From NCBI RefSeq assembly GCF_900100345.1, contig NZ_FMTT01000012.1, forward strand, positions 83,453-147,452: a stretch of DNA of 64,000 nucleotides. Direction: 5' to 3'. The position numbers and the translations under genes were made by a program. Shown piece by piece: positions 34,142-42,240 of this stretch. Every line of letters begins with the position of its first letter. The stretch's first letter is position 1. The notes beneath the pieces were generated by a model. That model made no database searches, was not told the origin of the DNA, and saw nothing but the letters and a program-made list of their open reading frames with translations. Source of the stretch: Paenibacillus tianmuensis. GTDB taxonomy: Bacteria > Bacillota > Bacilli > Paenibacillales > NBRC-103111.

Positions 34142-34450
34142 TCACGGCTGTTGGCCTCGCTTGTTCAACCGCTCCAATAGGGTCCGGAAGCCTCCCCTTC
34201 CGTGGTTCAGACAACTTTTGACTCGAAAAATGATGGCGCTGCCTTTCTGGGTCTCCTCGATAATATCCAAATAAGTAGCCCCTTCGAGCAGCTGCTTGGC
34301 GACTTCAAGCCTGAGAGCCATCGTTTTGACCTCGTTTACCGTACACAAATCGGAAAAAAAATCGTAGCATTCATCCTTCGTTTGCAACGATAAAATGGCT
34401 TCGAATAACTGACGGATTTCTTCCTCGCTTCGCACGTTATTCCGCCGCAC
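34142..34450 (-). CDS. YerC/TrpR-related DNA-binding protein, divergent HTH
   Basis: 102 aa. Matches the YerC/YecD family through EEEIRQLFEAILSLQTKDEC, LCTVNEVKTMALRLEVAKQL and RVKSCLNHGRGGF. In the usual family the second HTH helix reads TGASTATISRVKRCLNYG; here it is TQKGSAIIFRVKSCL, so DNA recognition may be altered or lost. GTG start at 34450 with a weak site. Located after hmgA on the same strand. Confidence 0.75.
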   Translation of the reverse strand: MRRNNVRSEEEIRQLFEAILSLQTKDECYDFFSDLCTVNEVKTMALRLEVAKQLLEGATYLDIIEETQKGSAIIFRVKSCLNHGRGGFRTLLERLNKRGQQP

Positions 34451-34470
34451 TATGCCACCACCACGCCGAT

Positions 34471-35628
34471 TTATTTATGAGACCAGCTGTAAAGATAATT
34501 TTTGTCTTCGAAGGTGTGGGCCACCTTGACGACCTTGAGCGGACGGAACGTGTCCACCATGACCGCCAATTCCTTCGTTTCTTTTTTGCCCAGGCTCGCC
34601 TCGATCGTGCCGGGATGAGGACCGTGAGGGATTCCCGACGGGTGAAGCGTAATGGACCCTTCCTCGATGCCCCGGCGGCTCATGAAATTGCCCTCCACAT
34701 AGTAGAGCACCTCGTCGCTGTCCACGTTGCTGTGGAAATAAGGCGTCGGAACGGCTTCCGGATGATAATCGTACATTCTCGGGACGAAGGAGCAGACGAC
34801 GAACTGATGCCCTTCGAACGTCTGGTGAATCGGAGGCGGCATATGAATGCGTCCGGTGATCGGTTCGAAATCCGCAATGTTGAAAATGTACGGATACAGA
34901 TACCCGTCCCAGCCGACAACGTCTAGCGGATGATGGCTGTATATATGCGAATGCAGCGCGCCTCTCGTTTTGGACCGCACCTCGAACTCCCCGAGCTCTG
35001 TGTGCGTCTCCAGTGTCTCGGGCAGCCGGATATCCCTTTCGCAAAACGGACTGTGCTCCAGCAGCTGGCCGTGCTCGTTGCGGTAACGCTTCGGCGTGCT
35101 GATCCAGCTGTTCGTTTCCACGACCAAAAATTTGGTGTCATCCCCATCCGGCACGATCCGGTAAATGGTACCGATCGGGATGACGATATAATCGCCCGGA
35201 CGGTAGCGTAGCGTGCCGAACATCGACTCAACCTTGCCTGTTCCGTAATGCACGAACAGAAGCTCGTCGCCGTCACCGTTGCGGTAATAATAATTCATTG
35301 GTTCCGTAGGACTCGACACGGCAATCAGGATATCGTCATTGCCAAGCACATACGTTCTTCCAAGAACGGGGTCCCCCTTCTTCGGAGCCGCTCCCGTCTG
35401 AAAATGGCGGTATCCGAGCACGCTGTCGTCCTCGTACTCCACGCTGCACGAACCGAGGTATTCGGCTTTGACGATTTCCGTCGGCGCCCCATGATGGTAA
35501 AGGATCGATTGATTGCCGGAGAAGCCTTTCGTGCCCATCACTTGCTCACGAAACAACGAACCGTCTTCTTTTCTGAACTGCACGTGTCTTTTATTAGGAA
35601 TGTGCCCCATCCGATGGTAGAACGGCAT
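34471..35628 (-). CDS. hmgA: Homogentisate 1,2-dioxygenase
   Basis: 385 aa. Opens the homogentisate ring to maleylacetoacetate. Cupin-like fold with iron-binding segments HSNVDSDEVLYYVEGNF (His and Glu) and HPSGIPHGPHPGT (His), plus GWDGYLYPYIFNIADFEP. AAGGAGG eight bases before ATG 35628. It follows fahA by 33 bp on the same strand. Confidence 0.95.
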   Translation of the reverse strand: MPFYHRMGHIPNKRHVQFRKEDGSLFREQVMGTKGFSGNQSILYHHGAPTEIVKAEYLGSCSVEYEDDSVLGYRHFQTGAAPKKGDPVLGRTYVLGNDDILIAVSSPTEPMNYYYRNGDGDELLFVHYGTGKVESMFGTLRYRPGDYIVIPIGTIYRIVPDGDDTKFLVVETNSWISTPKRYRNEHGQLLEHSPFCERDIRLPETLETHTELGEFEVRSKTRGALHSHIYSHHPLDVVGWDGYLYPYIFNIADFEPITGRIHMPPPIHQTFEGHQFVVCSFVPRMYDYHPEAVPTPYFHSNVDSDEVLYYVEGNFMSRRGIEEGSITLHPSGIPHGPHPGTIEASLGKKETKELAVMVDTFRPLKVVKVAHTFEDKNYLYSWSHK

Positions 35629-35661
35629 TTTGTACGACCTCCTTGGTTAAGTTGCGCTTGC

Positions 35662-36924
35662 TTATTTCAACGAAGGCAGAACCCGGCCCGTCACCTCGCC
35701 AAATCCGATGCGGTACCCGTCGCCTTGAGCGTAGCCGGTCATCGTCAGCCGGTCGCCGTCTTCCAGCCAGACCCGCTTGATGCCATCGCTTAATTGGAGA
35801 GGCTCCGCTCCGCGCCAGGCCAACTCCAGCATGCATCCGCGGCTTGCCTTATCCGGTCCGCTGATCGTCCCGGAGGCTAGCAAATCTCCGGCCCTCAGGT
35901 TGCAGCCGCCTACCGTATGGTGAGCGATTTGCTGTGCCATACTCCAATACAGGTAGTTGACATTGCTCTCCGTGATCCGCTCGGCCTGCTTCATATCGGC
36001 GCTTTGCAGGTACACTTCCAGCTTGATATCGAAGGAGTGCGCGCCCTCCTGCTTGAGATAAGGGAGCGGCTCCGGCTCCTGCCGGCTTCCGCGGATGCGG
36101 AACGGCTCCAAGGCATCGAGCGGCACAACCCAGGGCGAAATCGATGTCGCAAAGTTTTTCGCGAGAAAAGGTCCGAGCGGCTGGTATTCCCAAGCCTGAA
36201 TATCCCGGGCGCTCCAATCGTTGACGAGCACCAGTCCGAAAATATGCTCCTCCGCCCGTTCGACGGGGATGGGAGTACCGAGCGGGTTGCCTGGCCCCAT
36301 GAACCACCCGATTTCCAGCTCAAAGTCCAGCTGACGGCTCGGCCCGAATACAGGCGCCGCCGCATCCGGCGGCTTCATCTGCCCTTGCGGGCGGCGCACG
36401 TCGGTCCCGCTAAGCACGACCGAGCTGGCCCGGCCATGGTACCCGACCGGAAGATGATACCAGTTAGGCATCAAGGCGTTCTCTTTCCCCCGGAACATCG
36501 TTCCGACATTGAAGGCATGGTCCCGCGAAGCGTAAAAATCCGTATAATCGCCAATCTCTACTGGCAGCAGCAGCTCTGCGTCCTTCTGCGGAAGCAGGGC
36601 GACGGTCCGCAGCCCCGCGTTGTCCCGCAGCTCCGGCTCGTCAGCCGACAGCAGCCGCTGAATTTCCGCGCGGACCTGCTGCCAGACCGGGCGGCCGAGC
36701 GCCATAAACGCGTTCAACGACGCTTGGCCGAATATGCCCTTTCCGGCTGCTTCCGTCCTGGCGAAGCAACCCGCCTGATCGAGGACAGCAAGATCCAGAA
36801 CGTAATCCCCGATGGCCACGCCAATCCGGGGATGTCCGCCATTACGGGAGCGGAAGACGCCATAGGGAAGATTTTGAATGGGAAAATGTGATTCCGGCGC
36901 AACCTCGATAAATGAGCGCAGCAT
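35662..36924 (-). CDS. fahA: Fumarylacetoacetase
   Basis: 420 aa. Splits fumarylacetoacetate into fumarate and acetoacetate. N-terminal FAA domain then catalytic domain with DFYASRDHAFNVGTMFR, LPVGYHGRASSVVLSGTDVR, FELEIGWFMG (metal-binding Glu), LVNDWSARDIQAWEYQPLGP and NLRAGDLLASGTISGP. ATG 36924, eight bases after AAGGAG. Lies between an unknown gene and hmgA in the tyrosine-degradation run. Confidence 0.95.
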   Translation of the reverse strand: MLRSFIEVAPESHFPIQNLPYGVFRSRNGGHPRIGVAIGDYVLDLAVLDQAGCFARTEAAGKGIFGQASLNAFMALGRPVWQQVRAEIQRLLSADEPELRDNAGLRTVALLPQKDAELLLPVEIGDYTDFYASRDHAFNVGTMFRGKENALMPNWYHLPVGYHGRASSVVLSGTDVRRPQGQMKPPDAAAPVFGPSRQLDFELEIGWFMGPGNPLGTPIPVERAEEHIFGLVLVNDWSARDIQAWEYQPLGPFLAKNFATSISPWVVPLDALEPFRIRGSRQEPEPLPYLKQEGAHSFDIKLEVYLQSADMKQAERITESNVNYLYWSMAQQIAHHTVGGCNLRAGDLLASGTISGPDKASRGCMLELAWRGAEPLQLSDGIKRVWLEDGDRLTMTGYAQGDGYRIGFGEVTGRVLPSLK

Positions 36925-36939
36925 CTTCACGGCTCCTTT

Positions 36940-37884
36940 TTACTCTAGTGATTTTAGCTCCCGCAGTTCGTCGCGAGGCTCGTCGAAGCTGCAGCTTCCA
37001 TAAGAGCACAGCGCCTGATGGCGCAGCTTCCGCACCTCGTCAGCCGAAATCGTAAGCGTTTTCCAGCCTAACGCATCCGGGAGAAAGACGAAGCTGTCGG
37101 GATGGTCCTCCGCCAAAATTTCGGCGGTTTTGCCGTGGTCCAGCTTGTAGACATGCGCCAGCATCCCTGCAACAAACACGTTAAGGAAGCCGTGCATCTC
37201 GGTCTTCACTTCTTCCCGGTACATGCGAACCGGGTGATGAAGCCCGGCCGTGAACTTCAACGCCAATTGGCGGTCCCTGCACCCGACAAGGACGGCGGCT
37301 ACCTGCTCCGGCGACGGAAACGCGTCGGAGGTGACACCTCCGGTCCGCAGCTTTACGCCCGGCTGCATCCCGCCTTGGCTGGCGCAGCGCTTCACCGCGT
37401 CAAGGCCTTCTTCGATCCGACTCTCCCAATCGCCGTTCAAAGGAAACGTCCATTCGAAGAACAGCCGGAGGCCGTGCTCCGATGCTCCGGCTGCCATCTC
37501 ATCCAGTAACCGACGGTCCACGCCCGCAGGGGGAAGAGGAAGCTCCAGCACGTCGATGCTCACCGACGAACCATGCTTTCCCCGGAAAGCTTCCGTTTGC
37601 CGCAAAGTATCGCCGAACAGCCGAAGGCATTCTTCCGCATCCCGGCTGCGGGTTCCAAGAACCGACAGCAGCAGCGGCCGGTCCCCGGAAAACAGCGGCA
37701 TATACGGAGACAGCTCCTCCAATTGCGCGGCCGGGAGGATGAACCTGCCCAGCATCCAAGCGTCCTGTCCGTCCCGGTAAGCCGCGTAATTGCGGACTGC
37801 CCGCTCCAAGGGCAGTGCGGCGGGCGGAAATAACCCGGCATAATCAAGGAGCTGCTCCATCAAAGCTCTAGCGCTGGAAATCAT
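36940..37884 (-). CDS. Unknown protein in the tyrosine-degradation operon
   Basis: 314 aa, soluble, no signal peptide. Begins MISSARALMEQLLDYAGLFP. Alternating beta/alpha pattern with VKLRTGGVTSDAFPSPEQVA and LALKFTAGLHHPV, followed by MHGFLNVFVA, hints at a TIM-barrel-like fold. Tightly packed between hpd (48 bp) and fahA (15 bp). No maleylacetoacetate isomerase gene exists in the run, so this protein might serve the missing or a neighbouring step, but nothing in the sequence proves it. Confidence 0.6.
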   Translation of the reverse strand: MISSARALMEQLLDYAGLFPPAALPLERAVRNYAAYRDGQDAWMLGRFILPAAQLEELSPYMPLFSGDRPLLLSVLGTRSRDAEECLRLFGDTLRQTEAFRGKHGSSVSIDVLELPLPPAGVDRRLLDEMAAGASEHGLRLFFEWTFPLNGDWESRIEEGLDAVKRCASQGGMQPGVKLRTGGVTSDAFPSPEQVAAVLVGCRDRQLALKFTAGLHHPVRMYREEVKTEMHGFLNVFVAGMLAHVYKLDHGKTAEILAEDHPDSFVFLPDALGWKTLTISADEVRKLRHQALCSYGSCSFDEPRDELRELKSLE

Positions 37885-37932
37885 GTGACGATTGCCTGCC
37901 TTTCCTTCTAAGCCTGTGAATTTGTCGGGAAA

Positions 37933-39048
37933 CTACAAGTTTCCGCGGCGCGCCTGTTCTCTTTCGATCGATTCGAACAACGCTTTGAAGTTGCCTTCGC
38001 CGAACGTGGTCGCCCCTTTGCGCTGAATGATTTCGAAGAACAAGGTCGGCCGGTCGACGAGCGGCTTCGTAAAGATTTGCAGCAAGTACCCTTCCTCGTC
38101 ACGATCGACAAGAATGCGGTATTGCTTCAGCTTTTCGATATCTTCGTCGATCTTGCCGACCCGGTCCGCCAGCTCTTCGTAATACGCTTCCGGCGTATCC
38201 AGGAATTCCACGCCGTTTTCCTTCAGCACCTTCACGGTCGCAATAATATCGTTGGTCAACAAAGCAGCGTGCTGTACGCCGGGGCCGTTGTAGAACTCCA
38301 GATACTCTTCAATCTGCGATTTGCGCTTGCCGGTGGCTGGCTCGTTGATCGGCATTTTGATACGGCCGCCGTTGCAAATAACTTTGGACATCAAAGCCGA
38401 ATATTCCGTGCTTATATCTTCATCATCGTAATGAATCATTTCCTTGAAGCCCATGACCTTCTCGTAATAGGACACCCATTCTTCCATTCGCTCGACGTTT
38501 CCGACGACATGGTCAATCCCGATAAGGCCCGCATCCTGATACGGAAACGAGAAGTTGACGGGCTGATACCCCGGCGCAAACAAGCCCTTATAGTTCTTTC
38601 GATCCACGAGGGTATGCACCGTATCGCCGTAGGTGCCGATGATTGCTTTTTTGTAGGTGCCGTGTTCGTCCGTCAGCACCTGCGGCGCCATCACGGGAAT
38701 GCCGCCTCTGGAAATCGCCTCCGCGTAAGCCTTTTCAACGTCGTCAACCCGAAACGCGACGTCCTTCGCTCCTTCGCCATGCTTCTTGATAAATTCCGTG
38801 ACCGGATGGTCCTCCTGAAGCGAGCCGGTCACCACAAAGCGGATTCTCCGCTGCTCCAGAACATAAGATACCCGATCGCGCTGACCGGTTTCCAGCCCGG
38901 CGAAGGCGATAACCTTGAACCCGTAGGCCCGGCTCATGTAATAGGCGGCTTGCTTGGCGTTGCCAACGTAAAATTCCATATAATCAAAATCCTCAATCGG
39001 GAAAAAATCTTGCTGCAGCTCGCTAACTAAGGTAGTATCTTTTTCCAT
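37933..39048 (-). CDS. hpd: 4-Hydroxyphenylpyruvate dioxygenase
   Basis: 371 aa. Converts hydroxyphenylpyruvate to homogentisate. Vicinal oxygen chelate fold with the iron triad in IGIDHVVGNV (His), PGVQHAALLTNDI (His) and PTLFFEIIQRKG (Glu). AGGAGG eight bases before ATG 39048. First of the four-gene block hpd, unknown, fahA, hmgA. Confidence 0.96.
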   Translation of the reverse strand: MEKDTTLVSELQQDFFPIEDFDYMEFYVGNAKQAAYYMSRAYGFKVIAFAGLETGQRDRVSYVLEQRRIRFVVTGSLQEDHPVTEFIKKHGEGAKDVAFRVDDVEKAYAEAISRGGIPVMAPQVLTDEHGTYKKAIIGTYGDTVHTLVDRKNYKGLFAPGYQPVNFSFPYQDAGLIGIDHVVGNVERMEEWVSYYEKVMGFKEMIHYDDEDISTEYSALMSKVICNGGRIKMPINEPATGKRKSQIEEYLEFYNGPGVQHAALLTNDIIATVKVLKENGVEFLDTPEAYYEELADRVGKIDEDIEKLKQYRILVDRDEEGYLLQIFTKPLVDRPTLFFEIIQRKGATTFGEGNFKALFESIEREQARRGNL

Positions 39049-39177
39049 TTTTATAACCTCCTAGAATAATATTCCTTGTCGTTGATGTTATTATATGGCA
39101 AACCTGTGAACTCTTCAAAAACGTTCAATGCTGTATGCGCGTGTCGACGCGAAATCGCTTTAGTACGTTAAATGAGG

Positions 39178-39408
39178 TTAGTCGGCTGCGGGAGCGGCGG
39201 CTGCTTTCAGAAGCTGGTCCAGCAGCTCTTCTTCATCGTTCAAAACGATGATTCGCTGATCCACTTTCACGAAGCGCTCCAAGTAGCATTGCCCGCAATT
39301 GCCCAAACAGTCCTTCACCAGAAGTTCAACAGAGCCGTCGCGCACGATTTGTTTTAAAGCTTCCGATTTGGTCAGCTCATTCGAGCTGCACAGTTTGACG
39401 GTAGCCAT
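39178..39408 (-). CDS. YuzB/DUF1450 family small protein
   Basis: 76 aa with a Cys cluster (CSSNEL near the start and DCLGNCGQCYLERFVKVD) as in DUF1450/YuzB proteins of Bacilli, then an acidic helix. Possible metal or redox site; function unknown. Sits between phenylalanine dehydrogenase and hpd. Confidence 0.75.
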   Translation of the reverse strand: MATVKLCSSNELTKSEALKQIVRDGSVELLVKDCLGNCGQCYLERFVKVDQRIIVLNDEEELLDQLLKAAAAPAAD

Positions 39409-39463
39409 AAGAACAAGCCTCCCGGAAAATCGAAATCGTTTCCTCGCTTTCTACCCTTGGCGG

Positions 39464-40624
39464 CTAGTGGCGGATTTGCCATTTGGCACGCTTTCTCGGG
39501 GAAAAGAAGCTGTTCCTTCCTTTTCTGGATTGAATTCGCTGCTCGCAGATCAGATTCGCCGCCTCGACCGTTGTGATATTTTTTTCCTCGGCTTCCGAGA
39601 ACACGCGGAGCAGCGAATGATAGATCGCTTTCGTTTTGGCCAACACCCTGTCTTTGTTCGGCCCGTACAGCTCATCCGATACTTGCATGATGCCGCCGCT
39701 GTTGACCACGTAATCGGGTGCGTAAAGGATGCCTTTTCGCTTTAAGTCGAGGGCGTGGCTCTCATGAAGAAGCTGATTGTTCGCCGCGCCTGCGATCGCT
39801 TGAACCTTGAGCTGCCCGATCGTGTGATCGTTAATGATGCCGCCGACGGCGCACGGTACGAAGAAATCGGCCTCTACGCCGTATATTTCTTCTCCCTTCA
39901 CGGCGATCGCGGTTCTGCCGAGCTTACCGGCTCTTTCTACGACTTGGTCTATCGCGGTTTGTTCCACATCGGTCACATAGAGATCGGCGCCTTCCTGCAG
40001 CAAATGCTCGGAGACTTTAAAGCCGACCTTCCCCAAGCCTTGAATCGCGAACCGCTTGCCGCGCAAATCCTCATGCCCCCATAACGTTCGGGCAACGGCT
40101 TTCATGCTGTACAGAACGCCCAGAGCCGTCGGAATCGACGTTTCTCCCCCGCCGCCGTATTCCTCGGGCAGCCCGGCAATGCAATACGTTTCCTTGCACG
40201 CATGGACGAAATCGTCCAGCACCGTGCCCATATCCGTTCCGGTATAAAATCTCCCGTTCAACGAATCGATAAATTGTCCGTAGGCCCGGAACAATTCCGG
40301 GGTTTTATCCTTGGCCGGGTCTCCGATGATGACCGCCTTCCCCCCGCCGAAGTCCACATCGGCCGCCGCGCATTTATAGGTCATCGACTTCGATAAACGC
40401 AGAACGTCCTCCAGCGCTTCCTCGACGGTGGCATAAGGCCTCATCCGCGTTCCCCCCAAAGCCGGACCGAGCGTCGTATCGTGAATGGCAATAATCGCTT
40501 TCAAGCCCGTGGCGGGGTCGTTGCAAAACAGCACCTGCTCATGCTCCTGCATTTTTTCGAACAAGTCGGTCGTACGCGAGAACGCCGACGGTTTGATCTC
40601 GGACAATAACGCTGCTTTGTTCAT
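39464..40624 (-). CDS. Phenylalanine dehydrogenase (Glu/Leu/Phe/Val dehydrogenase family)
   Basis: 386 aa NAD-dependent amino acid dehydrogenase. [12 protein letters not shown], catalytic Lys in [24 protein letters not shown], Rossmann motif IQGLGKVGF, and GAANNQL. The stretch [20 protein letters not shown] follows phenylalanine dehydrogenases ([12 protein letters not shown]) rather than leucine dehydrogenases (NAAAGLNLGGGK). The neighbouring hpd/hmgA/fahA genes agree. GGAGG before ATG 40624; a cre site lies upstream. Confidence 0.85.
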   Translation of the reverse strand: MNKAALLSEIKPSAFSRTTDLFEKMQEHEQVLFCNDPATGLKAIIAIHDTTLGPALGGTRMRPYATVEEALEDVLRLSKSMTYKCAAADVDFGGGKAVIIGDPAKDKTPELFRAYGQFIDSLNGRFYTGTDMGTVLDDFVHACKETYCIAGLPEEYGGGGETSIPTALGVLYSMKAVARTLWGHEDLRGKRFAIQGLGKVGFKVSEHLLQEGADLYVTDVEQTAIDQVVERAGKLGRTAIAVKGEEIYGVEADFFVPCAVGGIINDHTIGQLKVQAIAGAANNQLLHESHALDLKRKGILYAPDYVVNSGGIMQVSDELYGPNKDRVLAKTKAIYHSLLRVFSEAEEKNITTVEAANLICEQRIQSRKGRNSFFSPRKRAKWQIRH

Positions 40625-40665
40625 CTCTAATTCCTCCTGAAACGATTCTCTTCTCTCTACACAAA

Positions 40666-40680
40666 AGTAAACGTTTTCAA
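40666..40680 (-). promoter_or_regulatory. cre site (CcpA operator) upstream of phenylalanine dehydrogenase
   Basis: Minus strand TTGAAAACGTTTACT matches the consensus WTGNAANCGNWNNCW at every defined position, 42 bp before the start codon. Carbon catabolite repression of the aromatic amino acid pathway is expected. Confidence 0.75.
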
Positions 40681-41100
40681 AATAGCATGTAACGACGCTG
40701 CATTTCGAATAAAGCTATGCATTCATCTTATGTGTAACACTCCTTTATCGTTTGGATAAAACAAGCTATGATTCCTGTTTGTAACAGTTCACATACTAAT
40801 ACACCTCCATGATTCGCGCAAACATCCCTTTTAACGCGCGTGTTCTTTGATGTTTCAGCACTTTTGCGCGTTGAATGAGATTAGTGCTTAAGACAGGTAT
40901 TCTATTTCTACTATTCCAATTTTTATAAAAATATTTGTAATATATTGACTATTATTATATGATACGGTATATTATAGTCGAATATGGTTTTGAATACTTA
41001 TTTTTCTATAACCATATTCACAATCTTATGCGGGAGGCGTGGCGAAAGCATCTTCAAAATTTTCAGAAAATTCTCATAAAAGCGAAAGGAGATGATACGA
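40681..41100. other. Intergenic region with the lanthipeptide promoter
   Basis: 420 bp between divergent operons. A plus-strand promoter TTGACT, 17-bp spacer, TATATT lies at 40945-40973 and is embedded in an inverted repeat (GACTAT at 40947 and ATAGTC ending 40979), a possible operator. Nearby 40833-40888 has overlapping inverted repeats (AACGCGCG / TGCGCGTT, AGCACT / AGTGCT). No gene seen. Confidence 0.55.
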
Positions 41101-41292
41101 ATGACAAACAACAATTTCGATCTGGACGTTCAAGTGAAATCGGTTAATCCGGCAAACTCGAGCTTTAATTACACGCAATCTTGCTATTCTTCTCAATGCT
41201 ATTCTTCCAAATGTTATTCGGACAAATGCTATTCTTCCGATTGCTATACCGGCAGACATCAGTGCGGCTACACCCACGGCGCCAGCTGCTAA
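41101..41292 (+). CDS. lanA1: Class I lanthipeptide precursor 1 (Tyr-spaced)
   Basis: 63 aa. Leader with FDLDV at residues 6-10, the class I FNLD-type recognition motif. The Cys-rich core has ring units TQSC, SSQC, SSKC, SDKC, SSDC joined by single Tyr, then TGRHQC and THGASC. Every Cys has a Ser/Thr donor three residues before it, or five in the last two units, predicting seven rings. GAAAGGAG site nine bases before ATG 41101. No GG, PR or PQ cleavage site is evident. Confidence 0.92.
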   Translation: MTNNNFDLDVQVKSVNPANSSFNYTQSCYSSQCYSSKCYSDKCYSSDCYTGRHQCGYTHGASC

Positions 41293-41372
41293 TCGGTTGA
41301 TTTCATTCGGCTTTCGCCAGCTGCTGCAAACGATTCGGAGGCAAGTCCTCCGCACGAAAGGAGATGATACTT

Positions 41373-41570
41373 ATGGCAAACAACAATTTCGATCTGGATG
41401 TTGAAGTGAAAGCGGTTAATTCGGCAAACTCGAGCTTTGGTTTCACGGCAGACTGCTTTTCTTCTCAATGTTTCTCTTCCAAATGCTTTACGGATACTTG
41501 CTTCTCCTCCGATTGCTTCACTGGCAGACATCAGTGCGGCTACACCCGGCAACCGGGTTGCAAAAGATAA
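41373..41570 (+). CDS. lanA2: Class I lanthipeptide precursor 2 (Phe-spaced)
   Basis: 65 aa. Same leader pattern (MANNNFDLDVEVKAVN). Ring units TADC, SSQC, SSKC, TDTC, SSDC separated by Phe, then TGRHQC and TRQPGC, ending in Lys-Arg. Seven predicted rings. GAAAGGAG site before ATG 41373. Confidence 0.92.
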   Translation: MANNNFDLDVEVKAVNSANSSFGFTADCFSSQCFSSKCFTDTCFSSDCFTGRHQCGYTRQPGCKR

Positions 41571-41647
41571 CATGAATTAATTCAGCTTTCGCCAGCTGCC
41601 GCAAACGATTCGGAGGCAAGTCCTCCGCACGAAAGGAGAAAATATTT

Positions 41648-41863
41648 ATGGCAAACAACTATTTCGATCTGGACGTTCAAGTGAACTCGGTTAATCTGGC
41701 AAACTCGAATGCTAGGCTCACGGCGATCTGCGGTCCCACGGTAGATTGCTATACTGCTACTGAACGATGCTATACTTCCAAATGTTATACGGTGGATAAA
41801 TGCTATTCTCACGATTGCTATACCGGCAGAGATAGATGCGGCTACACCACGAATTGCAAATAA
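41648..41863 (+). CDS. lanA3: Class I lanthipeptide precursor 3 (longest, eight predicted rings)
   Basis: 71 aa. Leader MANNYFDLDVQVNSVN. Ring units TAIC, TVDC, TATERC, TSKC, TVDKC, SHDC, TGRDRC and TTNC, mostly separated by Tyr. The most irregular of the four: two units are one or two residues longer, and a Gly-Pro separates the first two. GAAAGGAG before ATG 41648. Confidence 0.9.
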   Translation: MANNYFDLDVQVNSVNLANSNARLTAICGPTVDCYTATERCYTSKCYTVDKCYSHDCYTGRDRCGYTTNCK

Positions 41864-41940
41864 CATAAATTCATTCGGCTTTCGTCAGCTGCCGTAAACT
41901 ATTCGGAGGCTAGTCCTCCGCACGAAGGGAGATCATATTT

Positions 41941-42132
41941 ATGGCAAACAACCATTTCGATCTGGACGTTGAAGTGAAAGCGGTTAATCCGCTCAATTCA
42001 AGCCTTGGTGTCACGGCAACTTGCATTACTTCTCAATGTATCACTTCCAAATGCATTACGGCTTCTTGCATTACCTCCAAATGCATTACCGGCAGAGAAC
42101 AGTGCGGCTACACCCACGGCCTCAGCTGCTAA
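41941..42132 (+). CDS. lanA4: Class I lanthipeptide precursor 4 (Ile-spaced, all-Thr)
   Basis: 63 aa. Leader MANNHFDLDVEVKAVN. Ring units TATC, TSQC, TSKC, TASC, TSKC separated by Ile, then TGREQC and THGLSC. Each ring donor is Thr, so methyllanthionines are expected throughout. Start ATG 41941 with GAAGGGAG upstream. Confidence 0.92.
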   Translation: MANNHFDLDVEVKAVNPLNSSLGVTATCITSQCITSKCITASCITSKCITGREQCGYTHGLSC

Positions 42133-42170
42133 TCGTATGAGTTAATTCAGCTTTCGCCAGCTACCGCAAA

Positions 42171-42206
42171 ATACTTCGGAGGAACGTTCGCGTTCTTCCG
42201 AAGTAT
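42171..42206 (+). terminator. Large hairpin between precursors and lanB (partial terminator or processing site)
   Basis: 16-bp stem with one G-U pair and a TTCG loop; the arm starts ATACTTCGGAGGAACG. There is no long T-run after it (CTCTTACAAC), so read-through is likely. Lantibiotic operons often have such an element to make more precursor than enzyme. Confidence 0.7.
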
Positions 42207-42240
42207 CTCTTACAACTCGATAACGGAAGGTGAGAACGAC

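Larger units (their letters stand above)
41313..41938 (+). repeat. Repeated intergenic unit between precursor genes
   Basis: A block of about 50-55 bp precedes precursors 2, 3 and 4 (about 41313-41362, 41583-41640, 41877-41938). It shares GGCTTTCGCCAGCTGC-like sequence, a short hairpin GGAGG-CAAGT-CCTCC, and the GCACGAAAGGAG binding site. The gene-plus-spacer unit was therefore duplicated as a whole. A variant follows precursor 4 and leads to the large hairpin. Confidence 0.85.

Noticed and set aside
40833..40888. Overlapping inverted repeats upstream of the lanthipeptide promoter as a terminator or riboswitch
   Set aside because: Stems are short, mutually exclusive and lack a T-run or known aptamer motif; left as unexplained structure.
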